From NCBI RefSeq assembly GCF_051014685.1, contig NW_027478713.1, positions 124,001 to 188,000 of the forward strand: a DNA stretch of 64,000 nucleotides. The letters are read 5' to 3'. The notes under the pieces are model-generated. The model worked only from the letters and a program-made list of their open reading frames with translations. It was not told the DNA's origin and ran no database searches. The stretch is from Ptiloglossa arizonensis (Eukaryota > Arthropoda > Insecta > Hymenoptera > Colletidae). Position numbers and translations under genes: made by a program. Positions 1 to 12,359 of this stretch are shown in pieces (the stretch's first letter is position 1; each line of letters opens with the position of its first letter).

Positions 1-605
1 TATCGTATAACGTACAACTCATAACGTATAACGTACAACGTATAACGTATAACGTGTAACGTATAACGTATAACGTAAAACGTATAACGTATAACGTATA
101 ACGTATAACGTATAACGTATAACGTATAACGCATAACGTATATCGTATAACGTATAACGTATAACGAATAACGTAAAACGTATAACGTATAACGTATGAC
201 GTATAACGTGTAACGAATAACGTATAAAGAATAACGTATAACGTATATCGTATAACGTACAACTTATAACGTGTAACGAATAACGTATAAAGAATAACGT
301 ATAACGTATATCGTATAACGTACAACTTATAACGTATAACGTACAACGTATAACGTATAAAATATAACGTATAACGTATAACGTATAACGTATAACGTGT
401 AACGTATAACGTATAACGTATAACGTATAACATATAACGTATAACGTATAACGTATAACGTATAACGCATACCGAATAACGTATAACGTGTAACGAAGCA
501 CGCATAACGCATAACGTATAACGTATATCGTATAACGTATAATGTATAACGTATACCGCATAACGTATAACGTATAACCTATGACGTATAACGTATAACG
601 TATAA
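1..605. repeat. Segment duplicated at 9,108-9,712
   Basis: The first ~600 bases recur at offset 9,107 bp (1,301 heptamers). Matching landmarks are the CGTACAA / CTCATAA pair at the left, the D pair (207/270 against 9314/9377) and the A block (466 against 9573) with its private CGAAGCA unit. The match ends near 605. There this copy enters a C-type string (CTTATAA, CATGTAA), whereas the 9.7-kb copy continues with consensus units. Confidence 0.85.
207..332. repeat. Block D tandem pair (2 x 63 bp)
   Basis: Nine heptamers repeated head to tail at 207 and 270. In order, the variant units are A4G, T3A, consensus, C1A+T3A, consensus, A7T, consensus, T5C and G2T. The paired form occurs only here, at 2146/2209 and at 9314/9377, all within copies of one larger segment. 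Single D copies lie at 9986, 13074, 16827, 19368, 22070, 24611, 44022, 55019, 59240, 59933 and 61893. Confidence 0.9.
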
Positions 606-948
606 CGTATATCGTATAACGTATAACGTATAACTTATAACATGTAACGTACAACGTATAACGTATACCGTATAACGTATAACTAATAACGTATAACGTA
701 TAACGAATATCGTAGAACGTATAACGCATAACGTATAACGTATAACGTATAACGTATAACGTATAACGTATAACGCATAACGTATAACGCATAACGTATA
801 ACGTATAACGTATAACCTATGACGTATAACGTATAACGTATAACGTATAACGTATAACGTATAACGTATAACGTATAACGTATAACGTATAACGTATAAC
901 GTATAACGTATAACGTATAACGTATAACGTATAACGTATAACGTATAA

Positions 949-976
949 CCTATGAGGTATAACGTGTAACGTGTAA
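949..976. repeat. Block B, first copy (28 bp; list of all copies)
   Basis: Four units: G2C+A6G, C1G, A4G, A4G. Starts: 949, 2888, 7998, 8362, 11688, 12360, 15014, 15504, 16127, 18038, 18661, 21783, 23281, 23904, 27026, 31814, 32199, 33389, 33970, 34971, 38821, 39185, 39927, 40620, 40984, 41733, 42433, 47529, 48565, 57791, 58134, 63951. A form with CATGTAA or a related unit in place of the A4G pair is at 44407, 45793, 56118, 57469, 60304, 62264 and 63629. On the - strand the G2C+A6G unit creates a stop codon, so it ends many spurious reading frames. Confidence 0.9.
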
Positions 977-2069
977 CGTATAACGTATAACGTATAACGT
1001 ATAACGTGTAACGTATAACGTATAAAATATAACGTATAACGTATAGCGTATAACGTAGAACGTATAACGTATAACGTATAACGTATAACGTATAACGTAT
1101 AACGTATAACGTATAACGTATAACGTATAACGTATAACGTATAACGTATAACGTATAACGTATAACGCATACCGAATAACGTATAACGTGTAACGAAGAA
1201 CGCATAACGCATAACGTATAACGTATATCGTATAACGTATAATGTATAACGTATACCGCAACACGTATAACGTATAACCTATGACGTATAACGTATAACG
1301 TATAACGTATAACGTATAACGTATAACGTATAACGTATAACGTATAACGCATACCGAATAACGTATAACGTGTAACGAAGAACGCATAACGCATAACGTA
1401 TAACGTTTATCGTAAAACGTATAATGTATAACGTATACCGCATAACGTATAACGTATAACCTATGACGTATAACGTATAACGTATAACGTATAACGTATA
1501 ACGTATAATGTATAACGTATAACGTATAACGTATAACGTATAAGGTATAACGTATAACGCATAACGTATAACGTATAACGTATAACGTATAACGTATAAC
1601 GAATAACGTATAACGTATAACGTATAACGTATAACGTATAACGTATAACGTATAACGTATAACGTATAACGTATAACGTATAACGTATAACGTATAACGT
1701 ATAACGTATAACGTATAACGTATAACGTATAACGTATAACGTATAACATATAACGTATAACGTATAACGTATAACGTATAACGTATAACGTATAACGCAT
1801 ACCGAATAACGTATAACGTGTAACGAAGAACGCATGACGCATAACGTATAACGTATATCGTATAACGTATAATGTATAACGTATACCGCATAACGTATAA
1901 CGTATAACCTATGACGTATAACGTATAACGTATAACGTATAACGTATAACGTATATCGTATAACGTATAACGTATAACGAATAACGTAAAACGTATAACG
2001 TATAACGTATGACGTATAACGTGTAACGAATAACGTATAACGTATAACGTATAACGTATAACGTATAAC

Positions 2070-3870
2070 GTATAACGTATATCGTATAACGTATAACGTA
2101 TAACGAATAACGTAAAACGTATAACGTATAACGTATGACGTATAACGTGTAACGAATAACGTATAAAGAATAACGTATAACGTATATCGTATAACGTACA
2201 ACTTATAACGTGTAACGAATAACGTATAAAGAATAACGTATAACGTATATCGTATAACGTACAACTTATAACGTATAACGTACAACGTATAACGTATAAA
2301 ATATAACGTATAACGTATAACGTATAACGTATAACGTGTAACGTATAACGTATAACGTATAACGTATAACATATAACGTATAACGTATAACGTATAACGT
2401 ATAACGCATACCGAATAACGTATAACGTGTAACGAAGCACGCATAACGCATAACGTATAACGTATATCGTATAACGTATAATGTATAACGTATACCGCAT
2501 AACGTATAACGTATAACCTATGACGTATAACGTATAACGTATAACGTATATCGTATAACGTATAACGTATAACTTATAACATGTAACGTACAACGTATAA
2601 CGTATACCGTATAACGTATAACTAATAACGTATAACGTATAACGAATATCGTAGAACGTATAACGCATAACGTATAACGTATAACGTATAACGTATAACG
2701 TATAACGTATAACGCATAACGTATAACGCATAACGTATAACGTATAACGTATAACCTATGACGTATAACGTATAACGTATAACGTATAACGTATAACGTA
2801 TAACGTATAACGTATAACGTATAACGTATAACGTATAACGTATAACGTATAACGTATAACGTATAACGTATAACGTATAACGTATAACCTATGAGGTATA
2901 ACGTGTAACGTGTAACGTATAACGTATAACGTATAACGTATAACGTATAACGTATAACGTATAAAATATAACGTATAACGTATAGCGTATAACGTAGAAC
3001 GTATAACGTATAACGTATAACGTATAACGTATAACGTATAACGTATAACGTATAACGTATAACGTATAACGTATAACGTATAACGTATAACGTATAACGC
3101 ATACCGAATAACGTATAACGTGTAACGAAGAACGCATAACGCATAACGTATAACGTATATCGTATAACGTATAATGTATAACGTATACCGCAACACGTAT
3201 AACGTATAACCTATGACGTATAACGTATAACGTATAACGTATAACGTATAACGTATAACGTATAACGTATAACGTATAACGCATACCGAATAACGTATAA
3301 CGTGTAACGAAGAACGCATAACGCATAACGTATAACGTTTATCGTAAAACGTATAATGTATAACGTATACCGCATAACGTATAACGTATAACCTATGACG
3401 TATAACGTATAACGTATAACGTATAACGTATAACGTATAATGTATAACGTATAACGTATAACGTATAACGTATAACGTATAACGTATAACGCATAACGTA
3501 TAACGTATAACGTATAACGTATAACGTATAACGAATAACGTATAACGTATAACGTATAACGTATAACGTATAACGTATAACGTATAACGTATAACGTATA
3601 ACGTATAACGTATAACGTATAACGTATAACGTATAACGTATAACGTATAACGTATAACGTATAACGTATAACGTATAACGTATAACATATAACGTATAAC
3701 GTATAACGTATAACGTATAACGTATAACGTATAACGCATACCGAATAACGTATAACGTTTAACGAAGAACGCATGACGCATAACGTATAACGTATATCGT
3801 ATAACGTATAATGTATAACGTATACCGCATAACGTATAACGTATAACCTATGACGTATAACGTATAACGT
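2070..3870. repeat. Higher-order segment, copy 2 of the 1,939-bp tandem duplication
   Basis: Landmarks match copy 1 as far as about 3,870, where this copy gains a CGTAAAA unit at about 3884 that copy 1 lacks. A blocks lie at 2405, 3098, 3280 and 3735, B at 2888, and D at 2146 and 2209. Just upstream, the unit CGTATAT that begins the shared variant string occurs twice, 126 bp (18 heptamers) apart, near 1,954 and 2,080. That is a further local duplication absent from copy 1. Confidence 0.86.
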
Positions 3871-4960
3871 ATAACGTATAACGTAAAACGTATAACGTAT
3901 AATGTATAACGTATAACGTATAACGTATAATGTATAACGTATAACGTATAACTTATAACGTATATCGTATAACGTATAGCCTATGACGTATAACGTATAA
4001 CGTATAACGTATAACGTATAACGTATAACGTATAACGTATAATGTATAACGTATAACATGTAACGTATAGCGTATAACGTATAACGTATAACGTATAACG
4101 TATAACGTATAACGTATAACGTATAACGTATAACGTATAACGTATAACGTATAACGTATAACGTATATCGTATAACGTATAACGTATAACGTATAACATG
4201 TAACGTACAACGTATAACATATACCGTATAACGTATAACGTATAACGTATAACATGTAACGTACAACGTATAACGTATACCGTATAACGTATAACGTAAA
4301 ACGTATGACGCATTACATACTACGTATAACGTATAACATGTAACGTATAGCGTATAACGTATAACGTATAACGTATAACATGTAACGTATAGCGTATAAC
4401 GTATAACGTATAACGTATAACGTATAACGTATAACGTATAACGTATAACGTATAACGTATAACGTATAACGTATAACGTATAACGTATAACGTATAACGT
4501 TTAACGTATAACGTATAACGTATAACGTATGATGTACAACGTATAACGTATAACGTATAACGTATAACGTATAACGTATATCGTATAACGTATAACGTAT
4601 AACGTATAACGTATAAAGTATAACGTATAACGTATAACGTATAACGTATAACGTATAACGTATAACGCATACCGAATAACGTATAACGTGTAACGAAGAA
4701 CGCATAACGCATAACGTATAACGTATATCGTATAACGTATAATGTATACCGTATAACGCATAACGTATAACGTATAACCTATGACGTATAACGTATAACG
4801 TATAACGTATAACGTATAATGTATAACGTATAACGCATAACGTATAACGTATAACCTATGACGTATAACGTATAACGCGTAACGTATAACGTATAACGTA
4901 TAACGTATAACGTATAACGTATAACGTATAACGTATAACGTATAACGTATAACGTATAAC
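3735..4960. repeat. Higher-order segment, copy 1 (partner 5,478-6,535)
   Basis: The left part (A block at 3735, a CGTATAG + CCTATGA junction at 3973) recurs at offset 1,743. The right part (F signature at 4309, A block at 4666, a CGCGTAA unit at 4876) recurs at offset 1,575. The change in offset means the partner lacks 168 bp (24 heptamers) between about 4,070 and 4,240. The A block at 3735 carries T3C+A6G in its sixth unit, a change also seen at 1796, 5478, 27740, 49272 and 52758. Confidence 0.82.
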
Positions 4961-5477
4961 GTATAACGTATACCGTATAACGTATAACGTATAACGTATA
5001 ACGTATAACGTATAACGTATAATGTATAACGTATAACATATAACGTATAACGTATAACGTATAACGTTTAACGTATAACGTACATCGTGTAACGTATAAC
5101 GTATAACGTATACCGCATAACGTATAACGTATAACCTATGACGTATAACGTATAACGTATAACGTATAACGTATAACGTATAATGTATAACGTATAACGT
5201 ATTACGTATAACGTATAACGTATAACGTATAACGCATAACGTATAACGTATAACGTATAACGTATAACGTATAACGAATAACGAATAACGTATAACGTAT
5301 AACGTATAACGTATAACGTATAACGTATAACGTATAACGTATAACGTATAACGTATAACGTATAACGTATAACGTATAACGTATAACGTATAACGTATAA
5401 CGTATAACGTATAACGTATAACGTATAACATATAACGTATAACGTATAACGTATAACGTATAACGTATAACGTATAA
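4961..5477. repeat. Linker of heptamers between the two segments
   Basis: Mostly consensus units, with scattered variants: CGTATAC near 4970, CATATAA near 5037, A4T near 5069, T5C and A7T near 5082, and a CGTATTA near 5200. The A block that follows at 5478 begins the next higher-order copy. I see no block B, D or E here. Confidence 0.7.
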
Positions 5478-6535
5478 CGCATACCGAATAACGTATAACG
5501 TGTAACGAAGAACGCATGACGCATAACGTATAACGTATATCGTATAACGTATAATGTATAACGTATACCGCATAACGTATAACGTATAACCTATGACGTA
5601 TAACGTATAACGTATAACGTATAACGTATAACGTATAACGTATAATGTATAACGTATAACGTATAACGTATAATGTATAACGTATAACGTATAACGTATA
5701 ACGTATATCGTATAACGTATAGCCTATGACGTATAACGTATAACGTATAACGTATAACGTATAACGTATAACGTATAACGTATAACGTATAACGTATAAT
5801 GTATAACGTATAACATGTAACGTATAGCGTATAACGTATAACGTATAACGTATACCGTATAACGTATAACGTAAAACGTATGACGCATTACATACTACGT
5901 ATAACGTATAACATGTAACGTATAGCGTATAACGTATAACGTATAACGTATAACATGTAACGTATAGCGTATAACGTATAACGTATAACGTATAACGTAT
6001 AACGTATAACGTATAACGTATAACGTATAACGTATAACGTATAACGTATAACGTATAACGTATAACGTATAACGTTTAACGTATAACGTATAACGTATAA
6101 CGTATGATGTACAACGTATAACGTATAACGTATAACGTATAACGTATAACGTATATCGTATAACGTATAACGTATAACGTATAACGTATAAAGTATAACG
6201 TATAACGTATAACGTATAACGTATAACGTATAACGTATAACGCATACCGAATAACGTATAACGTGTAACGAAGAACGCATAACGCATAACGTATAACGTA
6301 TATCGTATAACGTATAATGTATACCGTATAACGCATAACGTATAACGTATAACCTATGACGTATAACGTATAACGTATAACGTATAACGTATAATGTATA
6401 ACGTATAACGCATAACGTATAACGTATAACCTATGACGTATAACGTATAACGCGTAACGTATAACGTATAACGTATAACGTATAACGTATAACGTATAAC
6501 GTGTAACGTATAACGTATAACGTATAACGTATAAC
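5478..6535. repeat. Higher-order segment, copy 2, with a 168-bp internal deletion relative to copy 1
   Basis: A blocks lie at 5478 and 6241, the F signature at 5884 and CGCGTAA at 6451. The right half also resembles 28.3-28.9 kb and 35.8-36.4 kb. Past about 6,535 the two copies part: this one has a CGTGTAA unit, whereas copy 1 has CGTATAC. Confidence 0.8.
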
Positions 6536-8600
6536 GTATAACGTATAACGTATAACGTATAAAGTATAACGTATAACGTATAACGTATAACGTATAACGT
6601 ATAACGTATATCGTATAACGTATAACGTATAACGTATAACGTATAACGTATAACGTATAACGTATAACGTATAACGTATAACGTATAACGCATACCGAAT
6701 AACGTATAACGTGTAACGAAGAACGCATAACGCATAACGTATAACGTATATCGTATAACGTATAATGTATAACGTATAACGCATAACGTATAACGTATAA
6801 CCTATGACGTATAACGTATAACGCGTAACGTATAACGTATAACGTATAACGTATAACGTATAACGTATAACGTATAACGTATAACGTATAACGTATAACG
6901 TATAACGTATAACGTATAACGTATAACGTATAACGTATAACGTATAACGTATAACGTATAACGTATAACGTATAACGTATAACGTATAACGTATAACGTA
7001 TAACGTATAACGTATAATGTATAACGTATAACATATAACGTATAACGTATAACGTATAACGTATAACGTATAACGTTTAACGTATAACGTATATCGTATA
7101 ACGTATAACGTATAACTTATAACATGTAACGTACAACGTATAACGTATACCGTATAACGTATAACTAATAACGTATAACGTATAACGTATAACGTATAAC
7201 GTATAACGTATAACGTATAATGTATTACGTATAACGTATAACGTATAACGTATAACGTATAACGTATAACGTATAACGTATAACGTATAACGTATAACGT
7301 ATAACGTATAACGCATACCGAATAACGTATAACGTGTAACGAAGAACGCATAACGCATAACGTATAACGTATATCGTATAACGTATAATGTATAACGTAT
7401 AACGCATAACGTATAACGTATAACGTATAACGTACAACGTATAACGCATAACGTATAACGTATAATGTATAACCTATGACGTATAACGTATAACGTATAA
7501 CGTATAACGTATAACGTATAACGTATAACGTATAACGTATAACGTATAACGTATAACGTATAACGCATACCGAATAACGTATAACGTGTAACGAAGAACG
7601 CATAACGCATAACGTATAACGTATATCGTATAACGTATAATGTATAACGTATAACGCATAACGTATAACGTATAACCTATGACGTATAACGTATAACGCG
7701 TAACGTATAACGTATAACGTATAACGCATACCGAATAACGTATAACGTGTAACGAAGGACGCATAACGCATAACGTATAACGTATATCGTATAACGTATA
7801 ATGTATAACGTATAACGCATAACGTATAACGTAAAACCTACGACGTATAACGTATAACGCGTAACGTATAACGTATAACGTATATCGTATAACGTATAAC
7901 GTATAACGTATAACGTATAACGTATAACGTATAACGTATAACGTATAACGTATAACGTATAACGTATAACGTATAACGTATAACGTATAACGTATAACCT
8001 ATGAGGTATAACGTGTAACGTGTAACGTATAACGTATAACGTATAACGTATAACGTATAACGTATAACGTATAAAATATAACGTATAACGTATAACGTAT
8101 AACGTAGAACGTATAACGTATAACGTATAACGTATAACGTATAACGTATAACGTATAACGTATAACGTACAACGTATAATGTATAACGTATAACGTATAA
8201 CCTACAACGTATAACGTATAACGTATAACGTATAACTTATAACGTATAACGTATAACGTATAACGTATAACGTATAAGGTATAACGTATAACGTATAACG
8301 TATAACGTATAACGTATAACGTATAACGTATAACGTATAACGTATAACGTATAACGTATAACCTATGAGGTATAACGTGTAACGTGTAACGTGTAACGTA
8401 TAACGTATAACGTATAACGTATAACGTATAACGTATAACGTATAAAATATAACGTATAACGTATAACGTATAACGTATAACGTATAACGAATAACGTAAA
8501 ACGTATAACGTATAACGTATGACGTATAACGTATAACGTATAACTTATAACGTATAACGTATAACGTATAACGTATAACGTATAACGTATAACGTATAAC
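6440..8600. repeat. Higher-order segment recurring at 30.1-32.4, 37.2-39.4 and 40.1-41.3 kb
   Basis: A blocks at 6689, 7312, 7564 and 7725 are followed by B at 7998 and 8362. The latter carries three CGTGTAA units instead of two. The spacing 7312-7564-7725 (252, 161) recurs as 259, 161 at 31121-31541 and as 252, 161 at 38142-38555. The A block at 7725 has CGAAGGA as its fifth unit, shared with 31541, 38555, 40354 and 51701. A CCTACAA unit at 8201 recurs at 32017, 39010, 40823 and 51904. A full C block lies at 7074-7171. Confidence 0.84.
7074..7171. repeat. Block C, first full copy (98 bp; list of all copies)
   Basis: Fourteen units beginning A4T and ending G2T+T3A, with A7T, G2T, G2A+A4G, T5C and A7C units between. 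Starts: 7074, 11317, 15140, 20439, 21153, 21531, 25682, 26396, 26774, 30890, 33004, 37911, 41852, 42139, 42265, 47256, 47935, 48299, 51141. Forms lacking the last unit: 45338, 57014, 61242, 63174. Headless forms occur near 610, 2550, 17,710, 22,955, 32,590, 39,570 and 41,365. Confidence 0.86.
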
Positions 8601-9107
8601 GTACAACGTACAACGTATAACGTATAACGTATAACGTATAACGTATAACGTATAACGTATAACGTATAACGTATAACGTATAACGTATAACGTATAACCT
8701 ATGACGTATAACGTATAACGTATAACGTATAACTAATAAAGTATAACGTATAACGAATATCGTAGAACGTATAACGCATAACGTATAACGTATAATGTAT
8801 AACGTATAACGTATAACGTATAACTTATGACGTATAACGTATAACGTATAACGTATAACGTATAACGTATAACGTATAACGTATAACGCATAACGTAAAA
8901 CGTATAACGTATAACGTATAACGTACAACGTATAACGTATAACGTATAACGTATAACGTATAACGTATAACGTATAACGTATAACGTATAACGTATAACG
9001 TATAACGTATAACGTATAACGTATAACGTATAACGTATAACGTATAACGTATAACGTATAACGTATAACGTATAACGCATAACATGTAATGTATAACGTA
9101 TAACGTA
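8601..9107. repeat. Heptamer stretch without block A
   Basis: Mostly consensus units, with CTAATAA, C1A and CGTAGAA variants near 8733-8770, CTTATGA near 8825 and the CATGTAA/TGTATAA pair near 9083. It leads into the copy of the window start at 9108. The CGAATAT + CGTAGAA pair seen here recurs at 10224, 13718 and several other places. Confidence 0.75.
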
Positions 9108-9712
9108 TATCGTATAACGTACAACTCATAACGTATAACGTACAACGTATAACGTATAACGTGTAACGTATAACGTATAACGTAAAACGTATAACGTATA
9201 ACGTATGACGTATAACGTATAACGTATAACGTATAACGTATAACGTATATCGTATAACGTATAACGTATAACGAATAACGTAAAACGTATAACGTATAAC
9301 GTATGACGTATAACGTGTAACGAATAACGTATAAAGAATAACGTATAACGTATATCGTATAACGTACAACTTATAACGTGTAACGAATAACGTATAAAGA
9401 ATAACGTATAACGTATATCGTATAACGTACAACTTACAACGTATAACGTACAACGTATAACGTATAAAATATAAAGTATAACGTATAACGTATAACGTAT
9501 AACGTGTAACGTATAACGTATAACGTATAACGTATAACATATAACGTATAACGTATAACGTATAACGTATAACGCATACCGAATAACGTATAACGTGTAA
9601 CGAAGCACGCATAACGCATAACGTATAACGTATATCGTATAACGTATAATGTATAACGTATACCGCATAACGTATAACGTATAACCTATGACGTATAACG
9701 TATAACGTATAA
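9108..9712. repeat. Copy of window positions 1-605
   Basis: The D pair lies at 9314 and 9377, and an A block with the CGAAGCA unit at 9573. A few single changes separate it from the copy at position 1, for example CTTACAA instead of CTTATAA near 9432 and a C1A unit near 9474. The register with position 1 is exact (offset 9,107 = 1,301 units). Confidence 0.85.
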
Positions 9713-10293
9713 CGTATAACGTATAACGTATAATGTATAACGTATAACGTATAACGTACAACGTATAACGCATAACGTATAACGTATAACTTATAACGTA
9801 TAACGTATAACGTATAACGTATAACGTATAACGTATAACGTATAACGTATAACGTATAACGTATAACGTATAACGTATAACGTATAACGTATAACGTAAA
9901 ACGTATAACGTATAACGTATATCGTATAACGTATAACGTATAACGAATAACGTAAAACGTATAACGTATAACGTATGACGTATAACGTGTAACGAATAAC
10001 GTATAAAGAATAACGTATAACGTATATCGTATAACGTACAACTTATAACGTATAACGTACAACGTATAACGTATAACGTATAACGTATAACGTATAACGT
10101 ATAACGTATAACGTATAACGTATAACGTATAACGTATAACGTATAACGTATAACGTATAACGTATAACCTATGACGTATAACGTATAACGTATAACGTAT
10201 AACTAATAACGTATAACGTATAACGAATATCGTAGAACGTATAACGCATAACGTATAACGTATAACGTATAACGTATAACGTATAACGTATAA
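9713..10293. repeat. Heptamer linker with single block D
   Basis: Consensus units dominate. A single D block starts at 9986, followed by a long consensus run and a CTAATAA ... CGAATAT + CGTAGAA group at about 10,201-10,237. No A or B block is present. Confidence 0.75.
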
Positions 10294-10678
10294 CTTATGA
10301 CGTATAGCGTATAACGTATAACGTATAACGTATAACGTATAACGTATAACGTATAACGTATAACGTATAACGTATAACGTATAACGTATAACGTAAAACG
10401 TATTACGTATAACGTATAACGTATAACGTATAACGTATAACGTACAACGTATAACGTATAACGTATAACGTATAACGTATAACGTATAACGTATAACGTA
10501 TAACGTATAAGGCATAACATGTAATGTATAACGTATAACGAATATCGTATAACGTACAACTCATAACGTATAACGTACAACGTATAACGTATAACGTGTA
10601 ACGTATAACGTATAACGTATAACGTATAACGTATAACGTATAACGTATAACGTATAACGTATAACGTATAACGTATAA

Positions 10679-10686
10679 CGTATAAA
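10679..10686. other. Phase-shifting 8-bp unit (one extra A)
   Basis: CGTATAAA instead of CGTATAA. Starts of blocks A and B before this point are 4 modulo 7, and after it they are 5 modulo 7. It is one of only two net register changes found in 64 kb. Confidence 0.93.
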
Positions 10687-10805
10687 CGTATAACGTATAA
10701 CGTATAACGTATAACGTATAACGTATAACGCATAACGTATAACGCATAACATGTAATGTATAACGTATAACGTATAATGTATAACGTATAACGTATAACG
10801 TATAA

Positions 10806-11036
10806 CGTACAAAGTATAACGTATCACGTATAACGTATTACGAATAACGTATAACGTATAACGTATAACGTAACACCTATAACGTATAAAGTATAACGTA
10901 TAACGTATAACGTATAACGTATAACGTACATCGTAAATCGTAAAACGTATAACGTATAACGTATAACGTATAACGTGTAACGAAGTACGTATAACGAATA
11001 ACGTATAACGTATATCGTATAACGCACAACTTATAA
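10806..11036. repeat. Block E, copy 1 (231 bp)
   Basis: The most variant-rich block in the array, 33 heptamers long. Distinctive units are CGTATCA, CGTATTA, CGTAACA followed by CCTATAA, CGTACAT, CGTAAAT, CGAAGTA and CGCACAA followed by CTTATAA. The CGAAGTA unit resembles the fifth unit of block A and may be a decayed A block. Copies occur at 14468, 16932 and 22175. Confidence 0.9.
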
Positions 11037-11316
11037 CGTATAACGTACAACGTATAACGTATAATGTATAACGTATAACGTATAACGTATAACGTATAAC
11101 GTATAACGTATAACGTATAACGTATAACGTATAACGTATAACGTATAACGTATAACGTATAACGTATAACGTATAACGTATAACGTATAACGTATAACGT
11201 ATAACGTATAACGTATAACGTATAACGTATAACGTATAACGTATAACGTATAACGTATAACGTATAACGTATAACGTATAACGTATGACGTATAACGTAT
11301 AACGTATAACGTATAA

Positions 11317-12359
11317 CGTTTAACGTATAACGTATATCGTATAACGTATAACGTATAACTTATAACATGTAACGTACAACGTATAACGTATACCGTATAA
11401 CGTATAACTAATAACGTATAACGTATAACGAATATCGTAGAACGTATAACGCATAACGTATAACGTATAACGTATAACGTATAACGTATAACGTATAACG
11501 CATAACGTATAACGCATAACGTATAACGTATAACGTATAACCTATGACGTATAACGTATAACGTATAACGTATAACGTATAACGTATAACGTATAACGTA
11601 TAACGTATAACGTATAACGTATAACGTATAACGTATAACGTATAACGTATAACGTATAACGTATAACGTATAACGTATAACGTATAACCTATGAGGTATA
11701 ACGTGTAACGTGTAACGTATAACGTATAACGTATAACGTATAACGTATAACGTATAACGTATAAAATATAACGTATAACGTATAGCGTATAACGTAGAAC
11801 GTATAACGTATAACGTATAACGTATAACGTATAACGTATAACGTATAACGTATAACGTATAACGTATAACGTATAACGTATAACGTATAACGTATAACGT
11901 ATAACGTATAACGTATAACGTATAACGTATAACGTATAACGTATAACGTATAACGTATAACGTATAACGTATAACGTATAACGTATAACGTATAACGTAT
12001 AACGTATAACGTATAACGTATAACGTATAACGTATAACGTATAACGTATAACGTATAACGTATAACGTATAACGTATAACGTATAACGCATACCGAATAA
12101 CGTATAACGTGTAACGAAGAACGCATAACGCATAACGTATAACGTTTATCGTATAACGTATAATGTATAACGTATACCGCATAACGTATAACGTATAACC
12201 TATGACGTATAACGTATAACGTATAACGTATAACGTATAACGTATAACGTATAATGTATAACGTATAACGTATAACGTATAACGTATAACGTATAACGTA
12301 TAACGTATAACGTATAACGTATAACGTATAACGTGTAACGTATAACGTATAACGTATAA
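11317..12359. repeat. C-B-A segment, version 1 of six
   Basis: A C block (11317-11414) is followed by B (11688), a CGTATAG/CGTAGAA pair, a perfect run (11,800-12,086) and an A block (12087). The same order recurs at 15140-15902, 17.7-18.4, 22.9-23.7, 33004-33738 and 41.85-42.75 kb, at a clean offset each time once the two extra bases are allowed for. Confidence 0.84.
11800..12086. repeat. Perfect run of 41 consensus heptamers
   Basis: No departure from CGTATAA is visible in these 287 bases. The run ends exactly where an A block begins (12087). It ties with 33,998-34,284 as the longest perfect run I found. Confidence 0.88.

Larger units (their letters stand above)
131..1930. repeat. Higher-order segment, copy 1 of a 1,939-bp tandem duplication
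   Basis: This stretch aligns to the next one at an offset of 1,939 bp (277 heptamers). Block A at 466 and 1796, block B at 949 and the D pair at 207/270 recur at 2405, 3735, 2888 and 2146/2209. Two internal A blocks (1166 and 1348) recur at offset 1,932, so one heptamer was gained or lost between them. The A block at 466 carries a diagnostic change in its fifth unit (CGAAGCA), shared only with 2405 and 9573. Confidence 0.88.
466..7773. repeat. Block A cluster 1 (15 copies of 49 bp)
   Basis: Starts: 466, 1166, 1348, 1796, 2405, 3098, 3280, 3735, 4666, 5478, 6241, 6689, 7312, 7564, 7725. Block A is seven heptamers. Relative to consensus the units are T3C+A7C, T3A, consensus, A4G, T3A+T5G, T3C, T3C. 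It is the densest recurring run of substitutions in the array. All starts here are 4 modulo 7. Confidence 0.93.
10294..11300. repeat. Segment duplicated at 13,956-14,960 (offset 3,662)
   Basis: It starts at CTTATGA followed by CGTATAG (10294; partner 13956). It holds the first 8-bp unit (10679) and the first E block (10806). The offset is 523 x 7 + 1, because the extra base at 10679-10686 lies between the two copies' frames of reference. The right end contains a run of about 30 consensus units up to about 11,281. Confidence 0.86.

Noticed and set aside
466..514. CENP-B box in block A (- strand TTCG followed by A five bases on)
   Set aside because: The first half of the motif fits, but the required CGGG half does not. 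The TTCGG near the other end also fails at the middle A. No full match was seen.
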